Positions 7,129-14,971 are shown, counted from the first letter of the stretch. The stretch: 18,527 nt of DNA from W1P20-047 sp051878795 (GCA_051878795.1 JBJEKU010000033.1:1-18527), one strand, 5' to 3'. The notes: generated from the sequence alone by a model not told the origin. Program-made: numbers and translations.

Positions 7129-7153
7129 AAAAGAGCCCGCACGTGGCGGGCTC
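7129..7153 (-). terminator. Terminator-like hairpin between the LysR-domain gene and porG
   Basis: On the minus strand an 8-bp G+C-rich stem (GAGCCCGC pairing with GCGGGCTC, 7146-7153 and 7133-7140, 5-base loop) is followed directly by TTTT (7129-7132). It lies 24 bases after the LysR-domain stop and only about ten bases before the porG ribosome site, so it probably acts as a partial terminator or attenuator inside the operon. The T-run is short. Confidence 0.65.
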
Positions 7154-7176
7154 CTACGGATTATAGAGGGGTAATG

Positions 7177-7830
7177 TTACTGGCGAGCGTAGCGCTCCAG
7201 GTTCTTTTCCAGGATTTCGGCGAAGCGCTTGCCGAAATCGTCCAGTTCCTGGCCCCTGCGGGTCACGTAGCCCAGCTTCAGCTTCACATCGGAATCCAGC
7301 GGGATGGTCTTGAGCAGGGAGCCATCGGTGATGCCCACCAGGATGCCGCTGGTCACGGTATAGCCGTTCAGCGCGCAGATGAGCTCGGACAGCGATGCGC
7401 GGTCGGTTGCCGCAACCAGCTTCTTGCGGGGAACGTCGGCCAGGGCCTCCTCATAGAATTCCCACGGGATATCATCGCCCTGGGAGAAGTACACATAGGG
7501 GTAATCCTCCAGGTCGTCCAGCGTCAGGCTGGTGGAATTGATCAGCGGATGGCTTGCGGGCAGGGCCACGCGGGGTGCGCTCTGGGCAACCTCGTGGAAT
7601 TCCAGACCCTGCTCTTCCAGGGCAGCGTCGATGACGGCTTCGTTCTGGGTGGTCTTGAAGATCACGCCCAGCTCGCTATCGCCGGATGCGACGTCTGCGA
7701 ACACCTGCTTGGTTGCACGGTCGCGCAGCGCGTAGTCGTATTCGTCACCGCCTGCGGAAAGGATCGCCTTTGCGAAGGTCTGAACGCTGAACAGGTAATG
7801 CTGAGTGGATACACCGAAAGTCTTACGCAT
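7177..7830 (-). CDS. Stand-alone LysR-type effector-binding domain, no DNA-binding domain
   Basis: A 217-residue soluble protein that corresponds to only the C-terminal ligand-binding half of a LysR regulator. From its first residues (MRKTFGVSTQHYLFSV) it aligns without gaps to residues from about 88 of the full LysR encoded at 9455-10384. I count roughly 60 identities in about 205 positions, including VSTQHY-FSV, HPL, QG, SDR/TDR, NGYT and IPLD. No helix-turn-helix or linker helix precedes it. ATG 7830 has AAGGAGA six bases upstream and comes one base after the ligase stop codon, so this is a designed start, not a truncated gene. It has no frameshift and normal codon use. Likely roles: binding the pathway's acid or CoA ester, hetero-dimerising with the LysR protein, or modulating the ligase. 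Function is inference. Confidence 0.88.
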   Translation of the reverse strand: MRKTFGVSTQHYLFSVQTFAKAILSAGGDEYDYALRDRATKQVFADVASGDSELGVIFKTTQNEAVIDAALEEQGLEFHEVAQSAPRVALPASHPLINSTSLTLDDLEDYPYVYFSQGDDIPWEFYEEALADVPRKKLVAATDRASLSELICALNGYTVTSGILVGITDGSLLKTIPLDSDVKLKLGYVTRRGQELDDFGKRFAEILEKNLERYARQ

Positions 7831-7831
7831 C

Positions 7832-9178
7832 TTAGTTCTCCTTCTTGCCGCGCTCGTCGATGAAGCGGGATGCCTTGTGCTCGGCGGAAACGCCCAGCTT
7901 GTCGGTATCGAACACGATAACACGGGCGGGACGTACGCCGGTGTGAGCCTTCAGGTTTGCCTCGACGCGCTTGGCAACCTCGTCGAAGGGCTCGTCGGAA
8001 CCCTGGACGCGCTCGACGGAAACCTCGTACTTGGTGGTGAAGTTCTCGTCGTAGGCGCGGATGCGGTATTCGCCGGACAGGCCGCGGTCGTTGCGGACCA
8101 CGTACTCGATGTCGCTGGGGAATACGTTGACGGCGCTGACGATGAACATCTCGTCCTTACGGCCGGAAATGTAGATACGGGTCATGGTACGGCCGCACTC
8201 GCACTTCTCGCGGTTCACGTAGCCGATGTCGCCGGAACGGAAGCGGATCATGGGGCGTGCATGCTTCTTCAGGGTGGTGTAGACGATCTCGCCCTTTTCG
8301 CCATCGGGAACGGGCTCACAGGTAACCGGGTCGATGACCTCTACCAGGATCTGGTCTTCCACGATGTGCAGGCCGTCCTTATGCTCGCACATGGCCGCGC
8401 AGGCGCCGTAGATGTCGGACAGGCCGAAGAAGTCATAGACCGAAACGTCCCAGATATCCTCGATGGCCTTACGGGTGGTCTCGATGGAGCCGCCGGGCTC
8501 GCCGGAGATGATGATAGTCTTCAGGCTGGCGAAGTCCACCTTGGGATCGTAGCCCTTCTCGATCGCCTTCTGGCCCAGCAGCCATGCGTAGCTGGGTGAA
8601 GACCAGAAGAAGGTGGGCTGGTACTGCTTCATCGCCCACAGCAGGCGGTCGGAGGGAACGGCACCGACCCAAATACCCAGTGCGCCCAGGTTCTGCGCAC
8701 CGATGACGCAGGGACCGCCAACATACAGGGCGAAGTTCATACCGTGCAGGTAGCGGTCGTTGGGACGCATGCCTGCCTGCCAGAACAGGCGGGATTCGGC
8801 ATCCATGAAGTCATCGAAGTCCTTCTGGTTGAAGGGGCTCATGGTGGGAACGCCGGTGGAACCGGAGCTGGTCGCCATGTAGACCACGTCGTCTTCAGGC
8901 ACGCCGCACAGCTCGCCGAAGAAGGAGCCTACGCCCTGGGTCTCGCGCTCGGTCGACTTCTGGATGAAGGGGAACTTGTGCAAATCGTCCAGGGTCTCGA
9001 TTTCGGGGGAAATCCCCGCTTCGTCCCATGCGCGCTTGTAGTAGGGGCAGTTGTCGTAGGCGAACTTCAGCTCGTCCTTCAACAGCTCCAGCTGGAGCTT
9101 TTCCAGCTCTTCGCGCGGCATGGTCTCGATTTCCGGATCATAGTATTTCTGATCGTAGGGAATCTGCTTCTTTGCCAT
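7832..9178 (-). CDS. AMP-forming aryl/acyl-CoA ligase, phenylacetate-CoA ligase (PaaK) family
   Basis: Adenylate-forming enzyme that joins a carboxylic acid to CoA with ATP giving AMP, 448 residues, the usual PaaK length. Motifs in order: ATSSGSTGVPT (102-112, ATP loop), SGEPGG (225-230), FFGLSDIYG (250-258), MIRFRSGDIG (310-319), CECGR (326-330), a GRKDEMFIVSAVNVFPSDIE hinge region, and a near-terminal SAEHKASRFIDERG whose Lys435 is in the position of the catalytic lysine. ATG 9178 has AAAGGAG eight bases upstream; the 29-residue in-frame extension to 9265 has no ribosome site. First gene of the operon with the LysR effector domain and probably porGDAB. Substrate not provable: phenylacetate, indoleacetate, a branched acid or another aryl acid are candidates. 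Confidence 0.93.
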   Translation of the reverse strand: MAKKQIPYDQKYYDPEIETMPREELEKLQLELLKDELKFAYDNCPYYKRAWDEAGISPEIETLDDLHKFPFIQKSTERETQGVGSFFGELCGVPEDDVVYMATSSGSTGVPTMSPFNQKDFDDFMDAESRLFWQAGMRPNDRYLHGMNFALYVGGPCVIGAQNLGALGIWVGAVPSDRLLWAMKQYQPTFFWSSPSYAWLLGQKAIEKGYDPKVDFASLKTIIISGEPGGSIETTRKAIEDIWDVSVYDFFGLSDIYGACAAMCEHKDGLHIVEDQILVEVIDPVTCEPVPDGEKGEIVYTTLKKHARPMIRFRSGDIGYVNREKCECGRTMTRIYISGRKDEMFIVSAVNVFPSDIEYVVRNDRGLSGEYRIRAYDENFTTKYEVSVERVQGSDEPFDEVAKRVEANLKAHTGVRPARVIVFDTDKLGVSAEHKASRFIDERGKKEN

Positions 9179-9279
9179 CTTGAAAACTCCTTTTATCAGG
9201 AATGATCTTATTCGGAGGGTCAAAGCCTGACGGATAGCAGCACGCGCAGCATGCATCCGCGGCATTTCGACCGTGTGTT

Positions 9280-9308
9280 ATTAAAACCCCCGCGGCGTGA
9301 AGGTTCAA
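9280..9308 (-). promoter_or_regulatory. Promoter of the ligase/LysR-domain operon
   Basis: The minus strand shows TTGAAC (9303-9308), a 17-base spacer, then TTTAAT (9280-9285). The -35 matches four of six consensus bases and the -10 five of six. Transcription would begin near 9273, leaving a leader of about 95 bases before the ligase ATG. The LysR-type dyads lie upstream, with centres near -77 and -112. Confidence 0.5.
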
Positions 9309-9339
9309 GCCAAAAGGCAATTCATTGTCCGTATATCTT

Positions 9340-9360
9340 GTTATCGGTAATACTGATAAC
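9340..9360. promoter_or_regulatory. LysR-type operator dyad 1
   Basis: GTTATC-N9-GATAAC is a 21-bp inverted repeat containing the ATC-N9-GAT core known for LysR-type regulators. Including the inner bases only one symmetric pair (positions 7 and 15) and the central base break the symmetry. It sits in the gap between the divergent ligase and lysR genes. Confidence 0.65.
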
Positions 9361-9376
9361 GTTGTTGCATGTTCGC

Positions 9377-9393
9377 TATCGCCATTTCGGATA
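9377..9393. promoter_or_regulatory. LysR-type operator dyad 2, next to the lysR -10 region
   Basis: TATC-N9-GATA, a second copy of the ATC-N9-GAT core, is centred 35 bases from the first, just over three helical turns. It abuts ATATAA (9391-9396), a plausible -10 box for lysR, so binding here could repress lysR itself. Confidence 0.55.
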
Positions 9394-9454
9394 TAAGGTC
9401 TAAACTACTCAAACGTCACACGAAACGACGCAAAAGAGCGAAGGAAACGAAGAA

Positions 9455-10384
9455 ATGACCCTCCAGCAACTGAGATATCTCATCGCCATTGCCGAATACG
9501 GATCGATCAACGCAGCGGCAGCGAACATCTTCGCATCGCAGTCCAACCTTTCCACCGCCATCAAGGATTTGGAAAAGGAACTGGGCATCCCCATCTTCAC
9601 CCGCTCCAACCGCGGCGTCACCCTGACCAACGAAGGCACCGAGCTTCTAGCCTATGCCCGGCAGGTAGTCGAGCGCGCCGACCTGCTGGAAAGCCGTTAT
9701 CACCGCGGCATCGCAGACCAGCTGCGCCTGGCGGTTTCCACCCAGCACTACGCTTTCAGCGTGGAGGCCTTCATCGAGGTTGCCGAAACCTGCCAGACCG
9801 ATCAGTACGAATTCGTGCTGCGCGAATGCTCCACCGCCCAGATCATCGAGGACGTACGCACCTTCCGCAGCGAAATCGGCATCCTGTACCTGGACAGCTT
9901 CAACCAACGCGTGCTCACCAAGGCCTTCGAAGACGCCAACCTGGCTTTCTACCCGCTATTCGAAGCGGACGTGCACGTGTTCGTGAGCGAGAACCATCCC
10001 TTGGCCAAAAAGCAGCGCATCAGCTTGGAGGAATTGGAAGAGTGGCCGCGTTATTCCTTCGAGCAAGGGCAGAACAGCTCGTTCTACTACGCCGAAGAAC
10101 CCTATAGCAGCATGCCCCACAAGCGCAACATCCGCATCTCAGACCGCGGCACCCTTACCAACCTGCTGACCAACTACAACGGCTACACGCTTTCCACCGG
10201 CGTGCTTTCCGCGGAAATGCATTCGGGAATCGCATCGATCCCGCTCGACGCGGAAGAGAAGATGCGTATCGGCTACGTGATCAGGCAGGAGCGCATCGCC
10301 AACGACCTGCTGAAGGAATACATCGACTGCCTGCAGCGCATCATCAAGCAGAACCCCAACGTGCAGGCGTATCTGGGAGAGTAA
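9455..10384 (+). CDS. LysR-family transcriptional regulator
   Basis: DNA-binding regulator of 309 residues, the normal length. Residues 1-60 form the winged helix-turn-helix (MTLQQLRYLIAIAEYGSINAAAANIFASQSNLSTAIKDLEKELG), followed by a linker helix and an effector-binding domain from about residue 88 (LRLAVSTQHYAFSV). That domain is a paralogue of the free domain encoded at 7177-7830. The gene diverges from the ligase operon across a 276-bp gap with two ATC-N9-GAT dyads, the classic position of a LysR activator that controls the neighbouring operon and represses itself. AAGGAA lies about ten bases before the ATG. The inducer is probably the ligase substrate or product; that is inference. Confidence 0.95.
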   Translation: MTLQQLRYLIAIAEYGSINAAAANIFASQSNLSTAIKDLEKELGIPIFTRSNRGVTLTNEGTELLAYARQVVERADLLESRYHRGIADQLRLAVSTQHYAFSVEAFIEVAETCQTDQYEFVLRECSTAQIIEDVRTFRSEIGILYLDSFNQRVLTKAFEDANLAFYPLFEADVHVFVSENHPLAKKQRISLEELEEWPRYSFEQGQNSSFYYAEEPYSSMPHKRNIRISDRGTLTNLLTNYNGYTLSTGVLSAEMHSGIASIPLDAEEKMRIGYVIRQERIANDLLKEYIDCLQRIIKQNPNVQAYLGE

Positions 10385-10392
10385 GAAACAAC

Positions 10393-10427
10393 GAAATGCG
10401 GCCTCGGTTTTCCCGAGACCGCATTTC
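10393..10427. terminator. Bidirectional terminator between lysR and the PP2C gene
   Basis: A 14-bp stem with one mismatch (10393-10407 with 10413-10427) and a 5-base loop lies eight bases after the lysR stop. The minus strand also reads into a T-rich tail (TTTCGTTGTTTCTT), so it can serve both convergent units. Confidence 0.75.
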
Positions 10428-10541
10428 TGCATCTTGAGCATCGATATATAAGGTCTGCTCCAGGAATCGAATGCCGAGACATGACGACGAGACAAAGGCT
10501 CTGCCAAAGAGACGGGAAAGACCCCCGAATATTTCAGCAGC

Positions 10542-11270
10542 CTACCCCACTTCTACGTCGACCATGACCACGGATACGTTGTCATTGGCAAGGCGCGAAT
10601 ACAGCTTGGAGCGTATTTCGGGAAGGATTTCCGCAGGCGCGCCTTCGCGGGCGAATAGATCCTGAACCGTCAGATCATTCAACGTTCCCCAGGCGCCATC
10701 GCTGCAAAGCACGAAGCGGGTACGCCCTGCGGCAAGCGCTTCCTCGCGGAAGTGCACGTCCAGCCTGCGCACCTGGCCCAGGGACTGGGTGACGATATGG
10801 TTGCTGCCGCGGAAGCGATCGTCCACAGTCATCACTTCCACGCAATCGCCCACCACACGGTACACACGGCAGTCGCCTACGTTCGCGAAGCGCACCGTTT
10901 CACCCGCAAGGGTGATCATCGCGGTAGTCGACCCCATCTTGGGCGTCGCCCACGCACTGCCTGCCGCGGAAATACCCACATCCAGGCGTTCGAACATGCT
11001 GTTCGCACTTTCAGCGTTATCGGGCAGATGTCTGGAAGCCAAATACGCGGCAGTGATAGCGGCAGCATCGGCGCCGCCGGCATAGCCTCCCATCCCATCG
11101 ACGACGGCAAGTGACATCTTGCCGTCGAGCACGCCCTCCAAGGCAAGCCATGCCTGGTTTCCCACGCCGATCACGCCATTAGCCATGATGGCATCCTGAT
11201 TGTCCGGGCGCTTGGGGCCTACGTCGGTAAAGCCGCCGATTCGCACGCGTACGGTGTACTGGTCGCTCAT
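10542..11270 (-). CDS. PP2C-family (PPM) serine/threonine protein phosphatase
   Basis: Metal-dependent protein phosphatase, 242 residues, a catalytic domain only, with no membrane segment. Family motifs: TDVGPKRPDNQDA (15-27), VVDGMGGYAGG (56-66, metal-binding Asp58/Gly59), GSTT (113-116), FANVGDCRVYR (128-138), LCSDGAW (188-194, Asp191) and ANDNVSVVMVDV (228-239, Asp230). In bacteria such enzymes usually counter a Hanks-type serine/threonine kinase or act in partner-switching; no kinase or anti-sigma partner lies in the window. It starts 24 bases after the priA stop on the same strand, so it is probably the last gene of a metK-priA-PP2C operon. Confidence 0.93.
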   Translation of the reverse strand: MSDQYTVRVRIGGFTDVGPKRPDNQDAIMANGVIGVGNQAWLALEGVLDGKMSLAVVDGMGGYAGGADAAAITAAYLASRHLPDNAESANSMFERLDVGISAAGSAWATPKMGSTTAMITLAGETVRFANVGDCRVYRVVGDCVEVMTVDDRFRGSNHIVTQSLGQVRRLDVHFREEALAAGRTRFVLCSDGAWGTLNDLTVQDLFAREGAPAEILPEIRSKLYSRLANDNVSVVMVDVEVG

Positions 11271-11294
11271 TTCAACCTCTAATCGGTCCCATGC

Positions 11295-13586
11295 TTACAG
11301 CATGCTTGCAGGATCGACATCAATCGCAACGTTGACCTGGGGATTCGCCTTCCTCCTACGGAAGACGGGTTCCAACACCGCGGAGATGTCGGTATCAAGG
11401 GGGGCCTTGATGGTTATATGGTAGCGCCAATTGCCCCGGATTCGGTTGATAAGGCACGGAGTCGCGGGCAGCATGGTCCAGCCTTGGCACCCGGCCTGCT
11501 CGATAGCCTGCTTCAGTGCAAGCGAAAGCTCACGGCCTTCTGCACGAACATCGTCTTCGCACTCGCCCCAAATACGCACGTCAGCCAGGCGCACAAAGGG
11601 CGGGTACTGCAGCATCTTGCGCTTGGCAAGCTCGTCCTGCAAAAACATCTGGCGGTCGTATCGCGCCGCAGCGCGAATGGGAACGGCGCTTGGACTGTAG
11701 GTCTGCACGATCACGCGGCCGGGAAGGTCCGCCCTGCCCGCTCGGCCCGCCACCTGCTCGATCAGGTCGAAGGTGCGCTCACCGCTGCGGTAATCGGGCA
11801 GGCGCAGCTGCGTGTCGGCGTTGATGACGCCCACCAAGGTGACGTCGTCGAAGTCCAATCCCTTCGCGATCATCTGCGTACCCAGCAGCACCGCCGCATC
11901 GCTTACCGCGAATTCTTCCAGCAGGCGCTGATGCGCGCCCTTCGCCGAAGTGGTGTCGGCGTCCATGCGGATCACCTTGGCATCCACGCCCTTGAGGGTT
12001 TCCAGATACGAAACCAATTCCGCCTCCACGCGCTGGGTGCCGGCTCCGAACTTGCGCAGATAGGGGCTGCCGCACTTGGGGCACAGGGGCGGCGCGGGCT
12101 CGCGATGGTCGCAGTGATGGCAGGCAAGCATATTGCCGCGCTCGTGGAAGGTCAGCGAAACCGAGCAGCTGGGACATTCGGGCACGAAACCGCATTCGCG
12201 GCAGAGAACGAAGCTGGCAAATCCCCTCTGGTTCAACAACAGCACGGCCTTCTGACCGGCCCTCAAGGTTTCTTCCAGCGCCATGCGCAACGCGAGCGAG
12301 AACATGTTCCTGCTGCCCTTGCCGAACTCGCAGGCCATGTCGACCACTTTGATCTGGGGCATGGGGCGTCCGTTGGCACGTTCGAGCAGGCGCACGATGG
12401 ACCACTTGGGATCGGTTTCCACCTTATGCAGCGCCTCGATGGAAGGGGTCGCCGACCCCAGAACCAGTGCGGCCCCGCAGGCATTCGCCTTCCACTCGGC
12501 CACGTCGCGCGAAACATAGCGCGGGGCCTGGTCCTGCTTATAGGAACTTTCGTGTTCTTCGTCGATCACGATCAGACCCACATCTGCCAAAGGCGCGAAC
12601 AGGGCGCTGCGGGCACCCACCACCACACGGGCCTGGCCGCTGCGGATGAAATCCCACTGGTCGAAGCGCTCCCCCGCACTCATGCGCGAATGGAGCACGG
12701 CCACCATGTCGCCAAAACGCCCGCGGAAACGAGCCACGGTCTGCGGGGTGAGCGAGATCTCCGGTACCAGCACGATGGCAGTGCGACCTTGCTCCAATAC
12801 TCCCTCGATGGCCTGCAGGTACACTTCCGTCTTCCCCGATCCGGTGACCCCGTCGACCACCACCACGCTGCCGTTGCGGGCATCGCACGCGCGGCGGATG
12901 CCTTCCAGGGCCTGAGCCTGTCCCTGCGTGAGCTTGGGCTTGGCGCTGGGGACGAAGCCTTCGCCCGCACCATCCGCCGCAGGCACCCCGCGCATACGGC
13001 GGCGGTGTTCCACCACCACGACCCCGCGTGCTTCCAGGGCTTTGAGCGACGACGAAACGTTGCCGTATTCGGCAGTGAGCTCGCTTACGCGCAGCGCACC
13101 CATCTGCAGCGCCGCAAGGATGGCTTCCTGCTTCACCGCCCCTTTGCGTGGCTGGAAGCCCTGGGCATTGGGACCCAGTTTGACCCAGCGATCGTCAACC
13201 TGCCCGGTTGCGGGCTCGCATACCACCCATTTCCCGTTCTGCTTACGGACCGTAGGGGTACCGCCCGGAGGCGTGAACAAACGCACGCAACTGGAAAGCG
13301 GCGCGATGTAGCGCTTCGCCAAAAAGCGGGCGCATTCGGATGCGGATTCGTCGAAGAAGGACTTCCCCAATACCGCCTCGATGGGCTTCGCCTTGGAAAG
13401 CAGCGCCTCGTCGACCCTATCTGAACCTTCCAGGGAAATGATGAAGCCCACGGCCTTCCTATGGCCGAAGGGTACTAAAACAGGGCACCCGACCTGGGCC
13501 TGCTCCATCTGATCGGGAACCAGATAGGAATACGCCTGGTCGAGTGCCTGAGTAGGGATATCCAGTATGACCTGGGCTATTCGCAT
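11295..13586 (-). CDS. priA: Primosomal protein N' (replication restart DNA helicase PriA)
   Basis: Helicase that reloads the replisome at stalled forks, 763 residues, full length. N-terminal 3'-DNA-binding domain (1 to about 105, including VPFGHRKAVGFI), winged helix, then helicase core with Walker A GVTGSGKTE (246-254), DEEH (342-345), GSATPS (377-382), and motif QVAGRAGRAD (611-620). The zinc domain is intact, with eight cysteines at 462, 465, 471, 474, 489, 492, 502 and 505. All catalytic residues are present, unlike the PriA of mycobacteria and relatives, which is reported to lack helicase motifs. The start at 13586 overlaps the end of metK by 10 bases. Confidence 0.97.
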   Translation of the reverse strand: MRIAQVILDIPTQALDQAYSYLVPDQMEQAQVGCPVLVPFGHRKAVGFIISLEGSDRVDEALLSKAKPIEAVLGKSFFDESASECARFLAKRYIAPLSSCVRLFTPPGGTPTVRKQNGKWVVCEPATGQVDDRWVKLGPNAQGFQPRKGAVKQEAILAALQMGALRVSELTAEYGNVSSSLKALEARGVVVVEHRRRMRGVPAADGAGEGFVPSAKPKLTQGQAQALEGIRRACDARNGSVVVVDGVTGSGKTEVYLQAIEGVLEQGRTAIVLVPEISLTPQTVARFRGRFGDMVAVLHSRMSAGERFDQWDFIRSGQARVVVGARSALFAPLADVGLIVIDEEHESSYKQDQAPRYVSRDVAEWKANACGAALVLGSATPSIEALHKVETDPKWSIVRLLERANGRPMPQIKVVDMACEFGKGSRNMFSLALRMALEETLRAGQKAVLLLNQRGFASFVLCRECGFVPECPSCSVSLTFHERGNMLACHHCDHREPAPPLCPKCGSPYLRKFGAGTQRVEAELVSYLETLKGVDAKVIRMDADTTSAKGAHQRLLEEFAVSDAAVLLGTQMIAKGLDFDDVTLVGVINADTQLRLPDYRSGERTFDLIEQVAGRAGRADLPGRVIVQTYSPSAVPIRAAARYDRQMFLQDELAKRKMLQYPPFVRLADVRIWGECEDDVRAEGRELSLALKQAIEQAGCQGWTMLPATPCLINRIRGNWRYHITIKAPLDTDISAVLEPVFRRRKANPQVNVAIDVDPASML

Positions 13587-14836
13587 GCAGCACGCAATGC
13601 GTCAGCGCGGTCGGTATGCTCCCAGGTGAACTCGGGGAGCTCGCGGCCGAAGTGGCCGTATGCAGCCGTCTTGCGATAGATGGGACGGCGCAGGTCCAAC
13701 GCGTCGATGATGGCGCCGGGACGCAGGTCGAAGACCTGGTCGATGGCAGCCTCGATCTTTGCCACGGGCACATGCTCGGTGCCGAAGGTTTCCACCATCA
13801 CCGAAACCGGACGGGACATGCCGATGGCGTATGCCAACTGGACCTCGCAGCGATCCGCAAGGCCGGCGGCGACCACGTTCTTGGCGACCCAGCGTGCAGC
13901 GTAGGCTGCGGAACGATCCACCTTGGTGCAGTCCTTGCCGGAGAAGGCACCGCCGCCATGGCGTCCCATGCCGCCATAGGTGTCGACGATGATCTTGCGT
14001 CCGGTCAGGCCGCAGTCACCCATGGGGCCGCCGATGACGAAGCGGCCAGTGGGATTGACCATGTATTCCACGTCTTCGGCCAGGGGCACGCCTTCCTTTT
14101 CGAAGACGGGCTTGATCACATGCTCGATGATGTCGGCACGCAGGGTGTCGTAATCGACGGATTCGGAATGCTGGGTGGAAACCAGCACCTTTTCCACCTG
14201 CGTGGGCTTATCGTCGATATAGCGGACGCTCACCTGGGTCTTTCCGTCGGGACGCAGGTACGGCAAGGTGCCGTTCTTGCGCACCTCGGTGAGGCGCTCT
14301 GCCAGGCGATGGGCCAGGAAAATGGGCATGGGCATGAGCGTGGAGGTTTCGTTGCAGGCATAGCCGAACATCATGCCCTGGTCGCCGGCGCCCACCTTGG
14401 AGTACTCGTCTTCAGCCTCGCCGTGCTGTTCTTCCCAGCTGGCATCGACGCCCCGGGCGATGTCGGCGGACTGCTCGGCGATGGCATTGAGCACGCCGCA
14501 GGTGTCGCAGTCGAAACCGTACTTGGCGCGGTCATAGCCGATTTCGCGCACGACTTCGCGGGCGATCTGGGGGACGTCCACCCATGCCTCGGTGCGGATT
14601 TCGCCGGAAACCACGATCATGCCGGTGCTGACCATGGTCTCAGCCGCGCAGCGCACGTTCTCCAAGTTGGCAGGAACGCCGTTAGGGGCGATATAGCCCT
14701 CGCTGGCAAGGCGCGCCTCCTTTTCCAGGATCGCATCCAGGATGGCGTCTGAGATCTGGTCGCAGATCTTGTCGGGATGGCCTTCCGTCACCGATTCGCT
14801 GGTGAACAGATAGGAACGCTCTTTGTTTTCAGCCAT
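13577..14836 (-). CDS. metK: S-adenosylmethionine synthetase (methionine adenosyltransferase)
   Basis: Makes S-adenosylmethionine from methionine and ATP in the cytosol. 419 residues, slightly longer than the E. coli enzyme. Motifs: GHPDK (19-23), GAGDQGMMFGYA (149-160), DTYGG (285-289) and GGGAFSGKDCTKVDRS (294-309). ATG 14836 is chosen because AGGAG lies eight bases upstream and the family begins here; the frame continues to 14863 without a ribosome site. It opens the operon with priA (10-base overlap) and the PP2C gene, and diverges from the DUF1461-gltX unit. I see no SAM riboswitch in its short leader. Confidence 0.97.
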   Translation of the reverse strand: MAENKERSYLFTSESVTEGHPDKICDQISDAILDAILEKEARLASEGYIAPNGVPANLENVRCAAETMVSTGMIVVSGEIRTEAWVDVPQIAREVVREIGYDRAKYGFDCDTCGVLNAIAEQSADIARGVDASWEEQHGEAEDEYSKVGAGDQGMMFGYACNETSTLMPMPIFLAHRLAERLTEVRKNGTLPYLRPDGKTQVSVRYIDDKPTQVEKVLVSTQHSESVDYDTLRADIIEHVIKPVFEKEGVPLAEDVEYMVNPTGRFVIGGPMGDCGLTGRKIIVDTYGGMGRHGGGAFSGKDCTKVDRSAAYAARWVAKNVVAAGLADRCEVQLAYAIGMSRPVSVMVETFGTEHVPVAKIEAAIDQVFDLRPGAIIDALDLRRPIYRKTAAYGHFGRELPEFTWEHTDRADALRAACE

Positions 14837-14901
14837 AAGAAAAAGCTCCTCGCAGATATCCACGAACCGTATTCGGGTTCATTTTTGACTGATTGGTCGA
14901 A

Positions 14902-14916
14902 AACGGATTTTCCGTT
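14902..14916. promoter_or_regulatory. Small inverted repeat in the metK/DUF1461 divergent gap
   Basis: AACGGA-TTT-TCCGTT is a perfect 6-bp inverted repeat in the 135-bp gap between divergent genes. It could be an operator or a short hairpin. A second weak stem (GAACC/GGTTC, 14864-14880) lies in the metK leader. I cannot assign convincing -35/-10 pairs here. Confidence 0.25.
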
Positions 14917-14971
14917 GGTAATGATACACTTTTTCACCGTTCCCCGCTCCATGCGAAGAAGGAGTTTCCAA

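Noticed and set aside
7177..7830. The LysR effector-domain gene as a truncated pseudogene
   Set aside because: It has a good ribosome site, starts exactly after the ligase stop, has no internal stop or frameshift, and keeps the domain's conserved positions; there is no HTH remnant upstream.
9179..9265. In-frame 29-residue N-terminal extension of the CoA ligase
   Set aside because: No ribosome site before ATG 9265, poor similarity to the family, and a strong ribosome site directly before ATG 9178.
10440..10541. tRNA-like 3' end near TGCTCCAGGAATCGAATGCC
   Set aside because: The putative T-loop word is present, but the T-stem does not pair and no acceptor, D or anticodon arms can be drawn on either strand.
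11418..13424. Plus-strand open frame of 668 codons opposite priA
   Set aside because: Composition is His/Gly/Gln/Arg-rich, typical of an antisense shadow; all PriA motifs are on the other strand.
13616..14752. Plus-strand open frame of 378 codons opposite metK
   Set aside because: Antisense shadow of a highly conserved gene with no ribosome site or recognised domain.
14837..14971. SAM riboswitch upstream of metK
   Set aside because: The leader is short and shows only two weak stems; no SAM-box core sequence is visible.
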